Under the pieces are notes generated by a model. It made no database searches. It was given only the letters and a program-made list of their open reading frames with translations, and was not told the DNA's origin. A program made the position numbers and the translations under genes. From Treponema sp. UBA3862 (lineage in GTDB: Bacteria > Spirochaetota > Spirochaetia > Treponematales > Treponemataceae), in NCBI GenBank assembly GCA_002392405.1, contig DGGY01000052.1, forward strand, positions 1-28,774: DNA of 28,774 nt, given 5' to 3'. Positions 1 to 6,301 of this stretch are shown piece after piece (within the stretch, counting starts at the first letter, position 1; the number at the start of each line of letters is the position of its first letter).

Positions 1-13
1 TGTCCACTAAGTT

Positions 14-56
14 ATACTAACTTCACCTTCTTAAAACCGGAAGAGCGTATTAGTAT
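14..56. repeat. Intergenic hairpin repeat, copy A
   Basis: First of six related intergenic repeats. The conserved core reads TTCACCTTC, an A-rich loop, then GGAAG and GTATTAGT. This copy also has perfect 7-bp outer arms, ATACTAA at 14-20 and TTAGTAT at 50-56, which enclose the core hairpin. It lies downstream of the minus-strand zinc-ribbon nuclease gene. The nested two-stem layout resembles an integron attC site, but that is inference. Confidence 0.75.
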
Positions 57-120
57 ATAGTCGCAGATATGCGAAAAACAGCAATAAAACTGAAAAAAAG
101 TTCATAAAAAATGCTTTTTT

Positions 121-1659
121 TTATTTTTCATCAAAAGGAAGCTCTAATTGTTCAGATTCATTCCACTTTATATTATCAATAACTCCATTCTGATGAATTA
201 CTTGAAGTAATAATGATAAACTTTCAAACACAGGATATGGATACTCTATATGAGCATTTGAAAAATATAATATTTTAATATTATGATCATCACAAAGTTT
301 CTTCTTTGCTTTATCACGTTCTATTGTAATTTTATATTCCTCTTCCCCACCGAATAATTCAGAGGGAAAAAAATGTTGTCCCCCCTGACACTCTATTGCG
401 ATTCCATATTCTGGTAAGAAAAAATCTAAAAACATTTTTCTATTGTAAACTAACCAAGGAAAACCTTTCTCTTGTTCAAAAGATATTTTATTTTTAAGAA
501 GGAATAATCTAATTTCTCCTTCCATATTACTTTGAGGACATGTCGGACAACCGGCACCAAAAAGATGATTATTTGGTGTTTGCCAGAACTCTCCATGTTC
601 GGGACAAATTATACAGACTTTAGAAGCCGTATTTTTATAAACTACCTTTGAATAATCATATTTATTCTCATGAACTAATTTAGCTTTTTCAATAAACTCG
701 TCAGTTGTAAGACGTCTGCCACCAACACATTTTGGACAATTACCACCATTCATATGATATCGTGCAGTTTGCCAGAACTCTCCGTGTTCGGGACAAATTA
801 TACAGACCTTCTCTAAGGAACTTGTAAAATCTACCTTGCTGTAATCATATTTAATTTCGTGATTTTCAATAGAACGCTTAAAAAACGCTTCAGCATCAAT
901 AGGAACCATTCCACTACATTTTGAACATCCGTTTCCATTCCAATGTGACTGAGGCTTTTGCCAAAACTCTCCGTGAACAGGACAAACTATACAAACAGGT
1001 TCTTTATTTCCTTTATATTCAACTTTAGAATAGTTATATTTATCTCCATGTACTACCCTAGCCTTTTCAATAAACTCTTCTGTTGTATGTTTAGGAGTTC
1101 CAAAACATCCAGGACAACTATGACCTCGGAGAAAATTATTTGGTGTTATCCACCATTCGCCGTGTTCAGGACAAATAATGCAAACTTTATCCTTATTACC
1201 TTTATATTCAACTTTCGAGTAATCGTATCTATCACCATATACTTCTTTTGCTTTACGAATAAACTCATCTGTATTTGATTTAGGAGTAGCAAAACAACTG
1301 GGACAACCATTTCCGTGTAAATGATTTTTAGCAATTTGTTGAAACTCGCCATGTATAGGACAGATTATGCAAACTTCTTTATTAGATCCTTCAAACTTTA
1401 CTTTTGAATAATCATATCTTCCTTTATGTATATCGGTAGCTCTTGTAATAAAAACTTCTTTTGTTATCCTCTGCCGACCACTGCATGTAGGACACTTATG
1501 TCCTCGAAGGAAATTATTTGGAGTTATAAAGAAATCTCCATGCTCAGGACATGTAATACAAACTTTTGTTGAGGTATTTACAAAGTGAACTTTTGAATAC
1601 TCGTACTTATCTCCATATTTAAGCTTTGCACGAACAATAAACTCTGCAACAGAAAGCAT
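121..1659 (-). CDS. Six-repeat zinc-ribbon protein with C-terminal PD-(D/E)XK-like nuclease domain
   Basis: A 512-residue protein made of six tandem units of about 62 residues (1-377) and a C-terminal domain (378-512). Each unit has a helix of the type EFIxKA, a DKYDYSKV segment, a CxxCPxHGEF pair and a closing GCPxC pair, so each can bind one zinc. The C-terminal domain has FLDFFLP (Asp412) and IECQGGQH (Glu423, Gln425), then a basic helix near 445-455 and a hydrophobic strand. This fits a PD-(D/E)XK fold of the DUF559/Vsr-like kind. Such zinc-ribbon repeats are known from phage and bacterial nuclease-like proteins and probably bind DNA. Only 12 bp separate it from the upstream RAMA-domain gene, so the two are probably co-transcribed. 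Start: ATG with a weak purine stretch upstream. The DNA target is unknown. Confidence 0.8.
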   Translation of the reverse strand: MLSVAEFIVRAKLKYGDKYEYSKVHFVNTSTKVCITCPEHGDFFITPNNFLRGHKCPTCSGRQRITKEVFITRATDIHKGRYDYSKVKFEGSNKEVCIICPIHGEFQQIAKNHLHGNGCPSCFATPKSNTDEFIRKAKEVYGDRYDYSKVEYKGNKDKVCIICPEHGEWWITPNNFLRGHSCPGCFGTPKHTTEEFIEKARVVHGDKYNYSKVEYKGNKEPVCIVCPVHGEFWQKPQSHWNGNGCSKCSGMVPIDAEAFFKRSIENHEIKYDYSKVDFTSSLEKVCIICPEHGEFWQTARYHMNGGNCPKCVGGRRLTTDEFIEKAKLVHENKYDYSKVVYKNTASKVCIICPEHGEFWQTPNNHLFGAGCPTCPQSNMEGEIRLFLLKNKISFEQEKGFPWLVYNRKMFLDFFLPEYGIAIECQGGQHFFPSELFGGEEEYKITIERDKAKKKLCDDHNIKILYFSNAHIEYPYPVFESLSLLLQVIHQNGVIDNIKWNESEQLELPFDEK

Positions 1660-1671
1660 TATTGGAACCTA

Positions 1672-2589
1672 TTATGCTATACTCTTCTGATACTTTTCCC
1701 ACTTTTCATTAATGAGTTTTCCATCCATAGTTTTCCAAGTTACCCATCCATTACTTGTTGTTCTTGTCGGAGATACTTCCTGGATACAACGCAAAGAAGA
1801 AATACTTGGAGACGATATAACCCCATTTACTTCAATCCCATTTATATGAACAATACCTTCAAAGTGTCTTTTTTTTGTTCCTTTAGGTCCATAGTCCATA
1901 TAAACCTTCTCACCTTCATTTAGGAAACCAGCTTTTACAACTAGTTCCAAAAGATTTTCCGGTTTCTTATCAGATATTTCTTTTATTTCCTTTGCAATTT
2001 TCTCTTCAGTAAATTTAAGTTCTAAATCCGGCATATTGAATAAGACGTTTCCATCTTTATCCATAAACTTTTCTACAAGCTGTATTTCAACTTTTATTCT
2101 AAGATTGCCAGCCCATTCTTCAAGATCATTAGGAATATAATCTATTGGAAGAGAAACTATTGGATCTTTTCTGAGTATCTTTTCAATTTCTCCATGAATA
2201 TTGATTTCTGAAATATTTATTTCGTTTAACAAATCAATAAAGTTAGGAGTTTTCTTTATTTCAGATATACAGTTTTCCGTTATCTTAATTTTAGTATCAT
2301 CATTTTGAATGGCTGTAATCTGCTTATTTATCTGCGGAGCAATATGTTCCCATGTTCCATGGATACCTCGTTCCACTTCCATAATATACCACTGCCCTTC
2401 TTCAAAATTAATAATAATACCATCTGGAATAGTTCCTTTTCCTCCAGAGGTATTTATCATGCTTTTTGGTAATAAAATGGAATAATCTCCAAATAAAAGT
2501 TTGAAGTTATTGATGATAACGTTTTCAACCTCTTCTTCTGTATTGAACTCTATCTTTGTAAAAGTTTTTCCATTTATATCAAAAATCAT
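1672..2589 (-). CDS. PD-(D/E)XK nuclease-like protein with C-terminal RAMA domain
   Basis: A 305-residue protein. The N-terminal half shows Glu20 in an early helix, TIPDGIII (Asp56), then WYIMEVE (Glu71, Glu73) and PQINKQ (Gln86). This is the order of the PD-(D/E)XK core as in NucS/DUF91-like enzymes, with Glu in the usual Lys position. Residues 215-290 look like a RAMA domain: GFLNEGEKVY, a basic turn, VHINGIEVNG, SSPSISSL and a GWVTW signature. RAMA domains accompany adenine methyltransferases and restriction enzymes and are thought to sense modified DNA. The start has a clear AAGGAG 8 nt upstream, lying just beyond repeat B. It heads a two-gene minus-strand unit with the zinc-ribbon nuclease. 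A role as a modification-dependent nuclease in defence is inference; no methyltransferase is visible nearby. Confidence 0.65.
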   Translation of the reverse strand: MIFDINGKTFTKIEFNTEEEVENVIINNFKLLFGDYSILLPKSMINTSGGKGTIPDGIIINFEEGQWYIMEVERGIHGTWEHIAPQINKQITAIQNDDTKIKITENCISEIKKTPNFIDLLNEINISEINIHGEIEKILRKDPIVSLPIDYIPNDLEEWAGNLRIKVEIQLVEKFMDKDGNVLFNMPDLELKFTEEKIAKEIKEISDKKPENLLELVVKAGFLNEGEKVYMDYGPKGTKKRHFEGIVHINGIEVNGVISSPSISSLRCIQEVSPTRTTSNGWVTWKTMDGKLINEKWEKYQKSIA

Positions 2590-2604
2590 GCTAGAACTCC
2601 TTAT

Positions 2605-2642
2605 TGTTTTCTCACATTCTTAAAACCAGAAGGTCGTATTAA
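2605..2642. repeat. Intergenic hairpin repeat, copy B
   Basis: Diverged copy of the array repeat: CTCACATTC, TAAAACC, AGAAGGTCGTATTAA. It lies about 15 bp upstream of the RAMA-domain gene start and about 40 bp beyond the end of the 95-residue gene, so it separates two cassette-like units. Confidence 0.65.
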
Positions 2643-2678
2643 CATAAAACAAGACTTTCTTTTGGACAGCCCTGTTTG

Positions 2679-2966
2679 CTAATACATTTTCATATCTGAT
2701 AATTTACCACTTTTAGTTTTTTCTAGTATAAGTTTGTACCCATTCTTTTTGAAATACTCAAGCATATAATCGTGTTTTTCTTTCACACTTTTTTTACATA
2801 AATCTTCAATGGTCTGCTTACTTGTATTTCCATTAAAAATATAAGTATCACCATTGTTTTGATGATAATAAAAATCTCCTGTAACCCAGTATGCTAAATA
2901 TCCATATTCTTTCTGAAATGTTTGATAAAAATCATTATCTACGGATGATATTAAGTATTCTGTCAT
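2679..2966 (-). CDS. Hypothetical 95-residue protein
   Basis: Unrecognised small soluble protein, rich in Tyr, Lys and Asn, with no signal peptide, membrane segment or cysteine motif; its one cysteine is not part of a pair. An aromatic N-terminal half (YGYLAYWVTGDFYYHQ) is followed by a charged helical C-terminal half. Stop is TAG. An AGGA lies about 9 nt before the ATG. It is the only gene between repeats B and C. High AT content and orphan status fit a mobile cassette. No function can be assigned. Confidence 0.6.
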   Translation of the reverse strand: MTEYLISSVDNDFYQTFQKEYGYLAYWVTGDFYYHQNNGDTYIFNGNTSKQTIEDLCKKSVKEKHDYMLEYFKKNGYKLILEKTKSGKLSDMKMY

Positions 2967-3007
2967 ATGATATCCTAATACACCTTATATGATTTTGGAA
3001 ACCCTTT

Positions 3008-3044
3008 GCTGTTTCACCTTCAAAAACCGGAAGGTCGTATTAGT
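3008..3044. repeat. Intergenic hairpin repeat, copy C
   Basis: Full copy: GCTGTTTC, ACCTTC (3016-3021), an A-rich loop, GAAGGT (3030-3035), CGTATTAGT. The 6-bp stem is perfect. On the minus strand its edge supplies the TAA stop of the 44-aa ORF at 3040-3174. Confidence 0.75.
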
Positions 3045-3174
3045 CACAAATCTGAGAGCTGTCGTTTTCTAATCTCTGAGTATAAGTTCTGATTACTACA
3101 GCGGCTCCAACATCATAGGCAGACCTTTCTGTAATACGAACTATCTGTCCGCTTACGCGCCATTCATTTATCAT
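3040..3174 (-). CDS. Small ORF of 44 residues ending inside repeat C
   Basis: Reading the minus strand from ATG at 3174 gives a 44-residue product beginning MINEWRVSGQIVRITE and ending QICD, with TAA at 3040-3042 inside repeat C. The predicted protein alternates hydrophobic and polar residues (GQIVRI, GAAVVIRTY), as in a small beta-rich protein. Its codons are less AT-rich than the neighbouring genes. Only a weak purine stretch precedes the ATG. It could be a real small cassette protein, the tail of a decayed gene, or chance; it would fill the otherwise gene-free gap between 2966 and 3270. No homolog recognised. Confidence 0.4.
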   Translation of the reverse strand: MINEWRVSGQIVRITERSAYDVGAAVVIRTYTQRLENDSSQICD

Positions 3175-3269
3175 AATTACTTCTTACCTGCAAAGCAGGT
3201 CGAAAAAAATAATTTTTTGTAAAAATAAAGCGTCATTTGAATTGTAAAACAAATTGCCCTTTTTAGAAT

Positions 3270-3848
3270 TTACAATTCATCTTTAATGTTTTCATAATAC
3301 TTATTGAATTTCTCTTTATCTTTTTCAATTTTTTCTTTTTCTATCAAATCTGTTAATTCTTGTGATGTAAAACAAATACAATTTACGCCATAGTTATTAT
3401 TTCTAAAATCTTTTTTAATTGTTAAGGTATTATTATTTCCAGAGGAATAATAACTCGAACCATCAAATTTAGTTCCGGTTATTTTATCAAGTTTTAAATC
3501 ATATTTCCGAATTAGAGCATTTTCGATATGTTCAGCTTCTTCAAAAGAATTAGACATTATTCTTTCAAAGTGGATAAAACTTAAATACATTTTATTTTTA
3601 TAAAAGTAAAAATCTATTGAAGCAACTCTTATGCCGCCATAATAAAAAGTTTCCTGTCTACATTCCATATAGGATTTATAATCGTCTCTAAAAGGAATTG
3701 GATTTCCACTCACAGCCCAGCCTTTCTCTTTCATCATCTTATCAACTTCTTCAAAAGAGCTTCCGAACTTAATTCCCATAACACCAGTTAAATCTTCTGC
3801 ATAGCAGAGAGATACGCAGAGAAAGAGAAGGGCAAATATTTTTTTCAT
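3270..3848 (-). CDS. Secreted hypothetical protein, about 192 residues
   Basis: The preferred start is the ATG at 3848, preceded by AAGGAG 5 nt upstream; a longer reading from TTG at 3863 would place that ribosome site inside the gene. The product begins MKKIFALLFLCVSLCYAE, a clear signal peptide with likely cleavage after CYA, so it is exported to the periplasm or beyond. The mature part contains GVMGIKFGSSFEEVDKMM, a motif seen in many small secreted proteins of gut bacteria, and ends in a Lys/Glu-rich helix. It lies between repeats D and C. No enzymatic motif is visible and the function is unknown. Confidence 0.7.
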   Translation of the reverse strand: MKKIFALLFLCVSLCYAEDLTGVMGIKFGSSFEEVDKMMKEKGWAVSGNPIPFRDDYKSYMECRQETFYYGGIRVASIDFYFYKNKMYLSFIHFERIMSNSFEEAEHIENALIRKYDLKLDKITGTKFDGSSYYSSGNNNTLTIKKDFRNNNYGVNCICFTSQELTDLIEKEKIEKDKEKFNKYYENIKDEL

Positions 3849-3916
3849 AAGAACTCCTTGCAATTATGATAACACACTATTTGTAACTTACAACCCAGTC
3901 TATAGAGCAGCCTAAA

Positions 3917-3953
3917 GCTGTTTCACCTTCTAAAACCGGAAAGTCGTATTAGC
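3917..3953. repeat. Intergenic hairpin repeat, copy D
   Basis: Full copy of the array repeat: GCTGTTTCACCTTC, TAAAACC, GGAAAGTCGTATTAGC. It is flanked on the left by CAGCCTAAAGCTG, a short inverted repeat that extends the secondary structure. It separates the minus-strand secreted protein from the plus-strand lipoprotein gene. Confidence 0.75.
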
Positions 3954-4047
3954 TATTTAACGAGCTCTGGAGAGAATAAGGAGCTTTATAATTTTATCTT
4001 AAAAGCCTTAACTATTTTTTAACGAATATAGACCAGCGTTAATTTTT

Positions 4048-4077
4048 TTGACAGATAAAAAAAACGCATTATATAAT
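4048..4077 (+). promoter_or_regulatory. Consensus sigma-70 promoter for the cassette lipoprotein
   Basis: TTGACA at 4048-4053, an 18-bp spacer, then TATAAT at 4072-4077; both boxes match the bacterial consensus exactly. The ATG of the lipoprotein gene is 25 bp beyond the -10 box, with AAGGAG at 4086-4091. In this AT-rich stretch a chance -10 box is likely, but the perfect -35 box at proper spacing is not. Confidence 0.75.
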
Positions 4078-4102
4078 TTTTTATTAAGGAGTATTAAACT
4101 AT

Positions 4103-4924
4103 ATGAAAAAGTTTTTATTATTGCTTTTAGGCTGTTTTTTATTTTTTTCTTGCTCTGAAGAAATAACAAAAAATGAAACAGAAAAAAAGGAATTAACACT
4201 AGAGGAAGAGTCATCAAAAACAGCTTTTTTTTATAACACTACAGAAAATAAAATAAATTTAATATTTTATTATACAGACGATTTTTTTATAATAGAGGAA
4301 TTAGAACAAGATGAGGGAATATCTACCCATTTTGGAAGGTACAAAACAGCTTATTTTTTTAATCAAGAAAATAAAAAAATAGAAATTAGTTTAACTGAAA
4401 TAGAGACTAATTCTTATATAGATATTTATGAAAATGAAATAAAAATAAATAATAATGAATATGTTTATATTCGAATTTGTCAACCTAGTGTTAAAGCTTG
4501 TCTAAAGTATAACGAGGGTTTAGAAAGATTTTATTATTCTATAAATAATGCTGAATATAAAAAAATTGATATAAAAAATATTTATGAGAATTATACAACA
4601 AGTGATTCAAAAAAATATATAAGAGTCGCTAGAGGATTTTACTCTATAGCTAAGACAGACCTTAACTATGCGGAAAGGAGAAGTTATTCTACTTTTCAAG
4701 AAAAGTTAAAAATATTGAATTGTTTAGATGCTTTAAAACAAAACAACATAACAGAGGAACAGTTAGAATATTTTGAGAATTATTGTTTTAATGAAAAAAA
4801 TATTTTTATTAACGAGGAACCTTTTATTAAATCAGCTAAAATATTTATAAATATTGCTACTAATAAAGATGGTGTAACTTGTTTTGATTTTTTATATCTA
4901 AATGCTGATTCATCATACGATTAA
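4103..4924 (+). CDS. Predicted lipoprotein, 273 residues, function unknown
   Basis: Begins MKKFLLLLLGCFLFFSC, a type II signal peptide with a lipobox (FFSC, Cys17), so the mature protein should be lipid-anchored and surface or periplasm facing. The rest is rich in Asn, Lys, Glu, Tyr and Ile with many beta-prone stretches, and shows no known motif. It is the only plus-strand gene of the repeat array and has its own consensus promoter, so it does not depend on transcription of its neighbours. Very AT-rich codons suggest recent arrival. It lies between repeats D and E, and its stop codon touches the outer arm of repeat E. Confidence 0.75.
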   Translation: MKKFLLLLLGCFLFFSCSEEITKNETEKKELTLEEESSKTAFFYNTTENKINLIFYYTDDFFIIEELEQDEGISTHFGRYKTAYFFNQENKKIEISLTEIETNSYIDIYENEIKINNNEYVYIRICQPSVKACLKYNEGLERFYYSINNAEYKKIDIKNIYENYTTSDSKKYIRVARGFYSIAKTDLNYAERRSYSTFQEKLKILNCLDALKQNNITEEQLEYFENYCFNEKNIFINEEPFIKSAKIFINIATNKDGVTCFDFLYLNADSSYD

Positions 4925-5001
4925 AACAGCCCTTTATAGCGCTTTTATAGCGTAATTGAGTAAAGCTGTTTCACCTTCCAAAACAGGAAAGTCGTACTAG
5001 T
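4924..5001. repeat. Intergenic hairpin repeat, copy E, with extended outer arms
   Basis: The core GCTGTTTCACCTTCC, AAAAC, AGGAAAGTCGTACTAGT spans 4965-5001. To its left a second nested structure is seen: AAACAGC (4924-4930) pairs with GCTGTTT (4965-4971) and encloses CGCT (4940-4943) pairing with AGCG (4949-4952). It follows directly on the stop codon of the lipoprotein gene. Confidence 0.7.
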
Positions 5002-5017
5002 AATTTTTCATTTCTTT

Positions 5018-5155
5018 TTACTTGCAATTTAAGAAGTTCTGCAATAATGTCATATATAAAGAGTCACCCCTGGGTAGTTGATTTATATCGACCCCAGCTT
5101 TGGAAGGTGGCTCTTGTTTTTTTATGTCATCTTCTGAAAAAAAACGAATACACAT
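5018..5155 (-). CDS. Possible small ORF of 45 residues between repeats E and F
   Basis: An open frame from ATG at 5155 to TAA at 5018-5020, beginning MCIRFFSEDDIKKQEPPSK and ending LLQNFLNCK. AAAAGG lies 4 nt before the ATG. The segment between repeats E and F has no other gene, so by analogy with the other segments a small gene is expected here. The same DNA forms a strong hairpin (next entry), so a non-coding role is equally possible. No homolog recognised. Confidence 0.3.
   Translation of the reverse strand: MCIRFFSEDDIKKQEPPSKAGVDINQLPRGDSLYMTLLQNFLNCK
5059..5123 (+). ncRNA. Strong two-part hairpin followed by a T run
   Basis: AAGAGTCACC (5059-5068) pairs with GGTGGCTCTT (5106-5115) with one G-T pair, and inside it CTGGG (5070-5074) pairs with CCCAG (5093-5097). 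Seven T residues follow at 5117-5123, as in a Rho-independent terminator or the 3' end of a small RNA. No good upstream promoter is seen. It overlaps the possible 45-aa ORF on the other strand. Confidence 0.35.
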
Positions 5156-5175
5156 AAAACCTTTTTCTTCACTTT

Positions 5176-5198
5176 GATGTATCACCTTCCAGAACCGT
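5176..5198. repeat. Partial array repeat, copy F, at the inner boundary
   Basis: GATGTATCACCTTCCAGAACCG matches the left half of the repeat; the right half has diverged. It sits just past the end of the PIN toxin gene and marks the edge between the cassette-like stretch and the flanking chromosome. Confidence 0.5.
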
Positions 5199-5210
5199 GA
5201 TAATTATAGT

Positions 5211-5648
5211 TCATGAAAATTCCGCCGTAAACCAGTTCTCAAGACGCAGCATTGATTTGTCCTTAATATATTTAAAATCTTCGGTATTGCGCGTTACAAG
5301 AACCATTCCGTTTGCGACGGCAGTTGAGGCAATCTGAGAGTCATATGCTGGAAGCGTCCTTCCGTCAAGTTCAGCCCGTGCCTGAAGTTCACCGCAGATA
5401 TCGGCAGAAAACTTGTCGTACGGGATTACTTCCAGACAGTTTACATAAATATTCATGCATTCCTGTAAATAATGTTTTCTTCTTCCTTCAGGAAGACGCT
5501 CCACCCCCCTCTTAAGTTCCTGCCAGGTAACGGCAGAAACGGCACAAAGATTTTTTCTTGCAAGATAAAAGGCAGTAACCTGAGTATCAGGCCGCTCTTT
5601 TGAAAATTCTGAGACAATATTCGTATCAAGTAAATATATCTTTTTCAT
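5211..5648 (-). CDS. vapC: VapC-like PIN-domain toxin ribonuclease
   Basis: A 145-residue PIN-domain protein beginning MKKIYLLDTNIVSEFSK. The four acidic metal-binding positions of the family are present: Asp8 (LLDTN), Glu44 (WQELKRG), Asp103 (AYDSQIA) and Asp124 (TRNTEDF). PIN toxins of this type are Mg-dependent RNases that cleave tRNA or rRNA when free of antitoxin. The start at 5648 is preferred over the longer reading from 5675 because GAAGGA lies 6 nt before it and the PIN fold normally begins here. It follows the Phd-type antitoxin gene by 17 bp. GC content is nearer the chromosome than the AT-rich cassettes. Confidence 0.88.
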   Translation of the reverse strand: MKKIYLLDTNIVSEFSKERPDTQVTAFYLARKNLCAVSAVTWQELKRGVERLPEGRRKHYLQECMNIYVNCLEVIPYDKFSADICGELQARAELDGRTLPAYDSQIASTAVANGMVLVTRNTEDFKYIKDKSMLRLENWFTAEFS

Positions 5649-5665
5649 ATTCTTTCCTTCTCTGG

Positions 5666-5938
5666 TTAAGCCCACGGATCTTTTGAATAATCAGGACACT
5701 CTCTTGATGGTATTACAAAGTCTTCATTACTAATTACATCTGCATAGTTTCGTTTTAATTCCGCCAGTTCTGTAAGAAGCGAAGGCTTTTTTTCTTCTTC
5801 GCTGTCGTACTCAGCCCAGCTGATAATAACGGCAACAGGCTTATCATAACGGGTCAGCTGAACGACTTCCCCTTCCTCCGCCATTTTTACGAGAGATGAA
5901 AAATTGTTTCTTGCGTCATAAATTGAAGTTTTACACAT
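5666..5938 (-). CDS. Phd/YefM-family antitoxin
   Basis: A 90-residue protein. The N-terminal half has the Phd/YefM pattern: IYDARNNFSSLVKMAEEGEVVQLTRYDKPVAVIIS, with the DARxxxxxLV helix and the phrase KPVAVIIS. The acidic C-terminal part (to PDYSKDPWA) would wrap and inhibit the toxin. AAGGAGG lies 8 nt before the ATG, a strong site suited to antitoxin excess. It is the first gene of the pair and probably represses its own promoter, where a near-palindrome is found at 5998-6013. VapC-type toxins paired with Phd-type antitoxins are common. Confidence 0.85.
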   Translation of the reverse strand: MCKTSIYDARNNFSSLVKMAEEGEVVQLTRYDKPVAVIISWAEYDSEEEKKPSLLTELAELKRNYADVISNEDFVIPSRECPDYSKDPWA

Positions 5939-5993
5939 ATGGACTGCCTCCTTCCGTATTCGGCATATAAAGGGTAACGCAGTCTATTATGTT

Positions 5994-6013
5994 AGTCAAC
6001 TAAAATTTAAGTT
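5994..6013 (-). promoter_or_regulatory. Candidate operator and -35 box of the toxin-antitoxin operon
   Basis: A 16-bp near-palindrome at 5998-6013 (AACTAAAATTTAAGTT, symmetric at 14 of 16 positions) overlaps a minus-strand TTGACT (-35-like, 5994-5999). The -10 box at the right distance is poor. The site lies about 60 bp before the antitoxin start, where Phd-type antitoxins bind. Inference from position and symmetry. Confidence 0.35.
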
Positions 6014-6074
6014 AGCCAGCATTTTAAATCTAGGGGCGTTCGGTGACAACGGCATAAATAAACAGTTATGCGTT

Positions 6075-6301
6075 ACAAAACTCGTGTCTATTTTTCTGAA
6101 TCATATTCAGCATATGCGTATGCGTTTACGAATCGCGAACGCGATTCTGCGAGTTTTGCGTTACAAAACTCGTGTCTATTTTTCTGAGTCATACTCAGCG
6201 CAAGCGTACGCGTTTACGAATCGCGGACGCGATTCTGCGAGTTTTGCAGGACAAAACTCGTGTCTATTTTTCTGAGTCATACTCAGCGCAAGCGTATGCA
6301 T
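6075..6301. repeat. 88-bp tandem repeat, 2.6 copies, rich in hairpins
   Basis: Copies start at 6075, 6163 and 6251 with an 88-bp period. The third, partial copy covers the stop and last codons of folE2. Each full unit contains CTGARTCATAYTCAG, GAATCGC paired with GCGATTC, and at unit junctions CGAGTTTTG (6150-6158) paired with CAAAACTCG (6164-6172). Copies 1 and 2 differ by paired changes that keep the first stem (CTGAAT/ATTCAG versus CTGAGT/ACTCAG). On the minus strand each unit still encodes the folE2 tail AEYDSEK and its TAG stop. This fills the gap between folE2 and the antitoxin gene; no other gene is seen there. Confidence 0.85.

Noticed and set aside
958..1352. Open frames on the plus strand and in a second minus frame inside the zinc-ribbon nuclease gene
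   Set aside because: They are shadows of the repeated nuclease gene, with no ribosome sites and compositions set by the antisense of the Cys/His repeats.
4008..4217. 69-aa minus-strand frame overlapping the cassette lipoprotein start
   Set aside because: It runs antisense through the signal peptide and promoter of the plus-strand gene and has low-complexity composition.
14..5198. CRISPR array
   Set aside because: Repeat spacing is hundreds of base pairs to over 2 kb and the spacers hold genes; no cas genes are seen.
5211..5675. Longer start for the PIN toxin overlapping the antitoxin gene
   Set aside because: GAAGGA 6 nt before the ATG at 5648 and the normal PIN start (MKKIYLLDTN) favour the shorter form.
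6084..6275. 63-aa plus-strand open frame
   Set aside because: It is formed entirely by the 88-bp tandem repeat and has no ribosome site.
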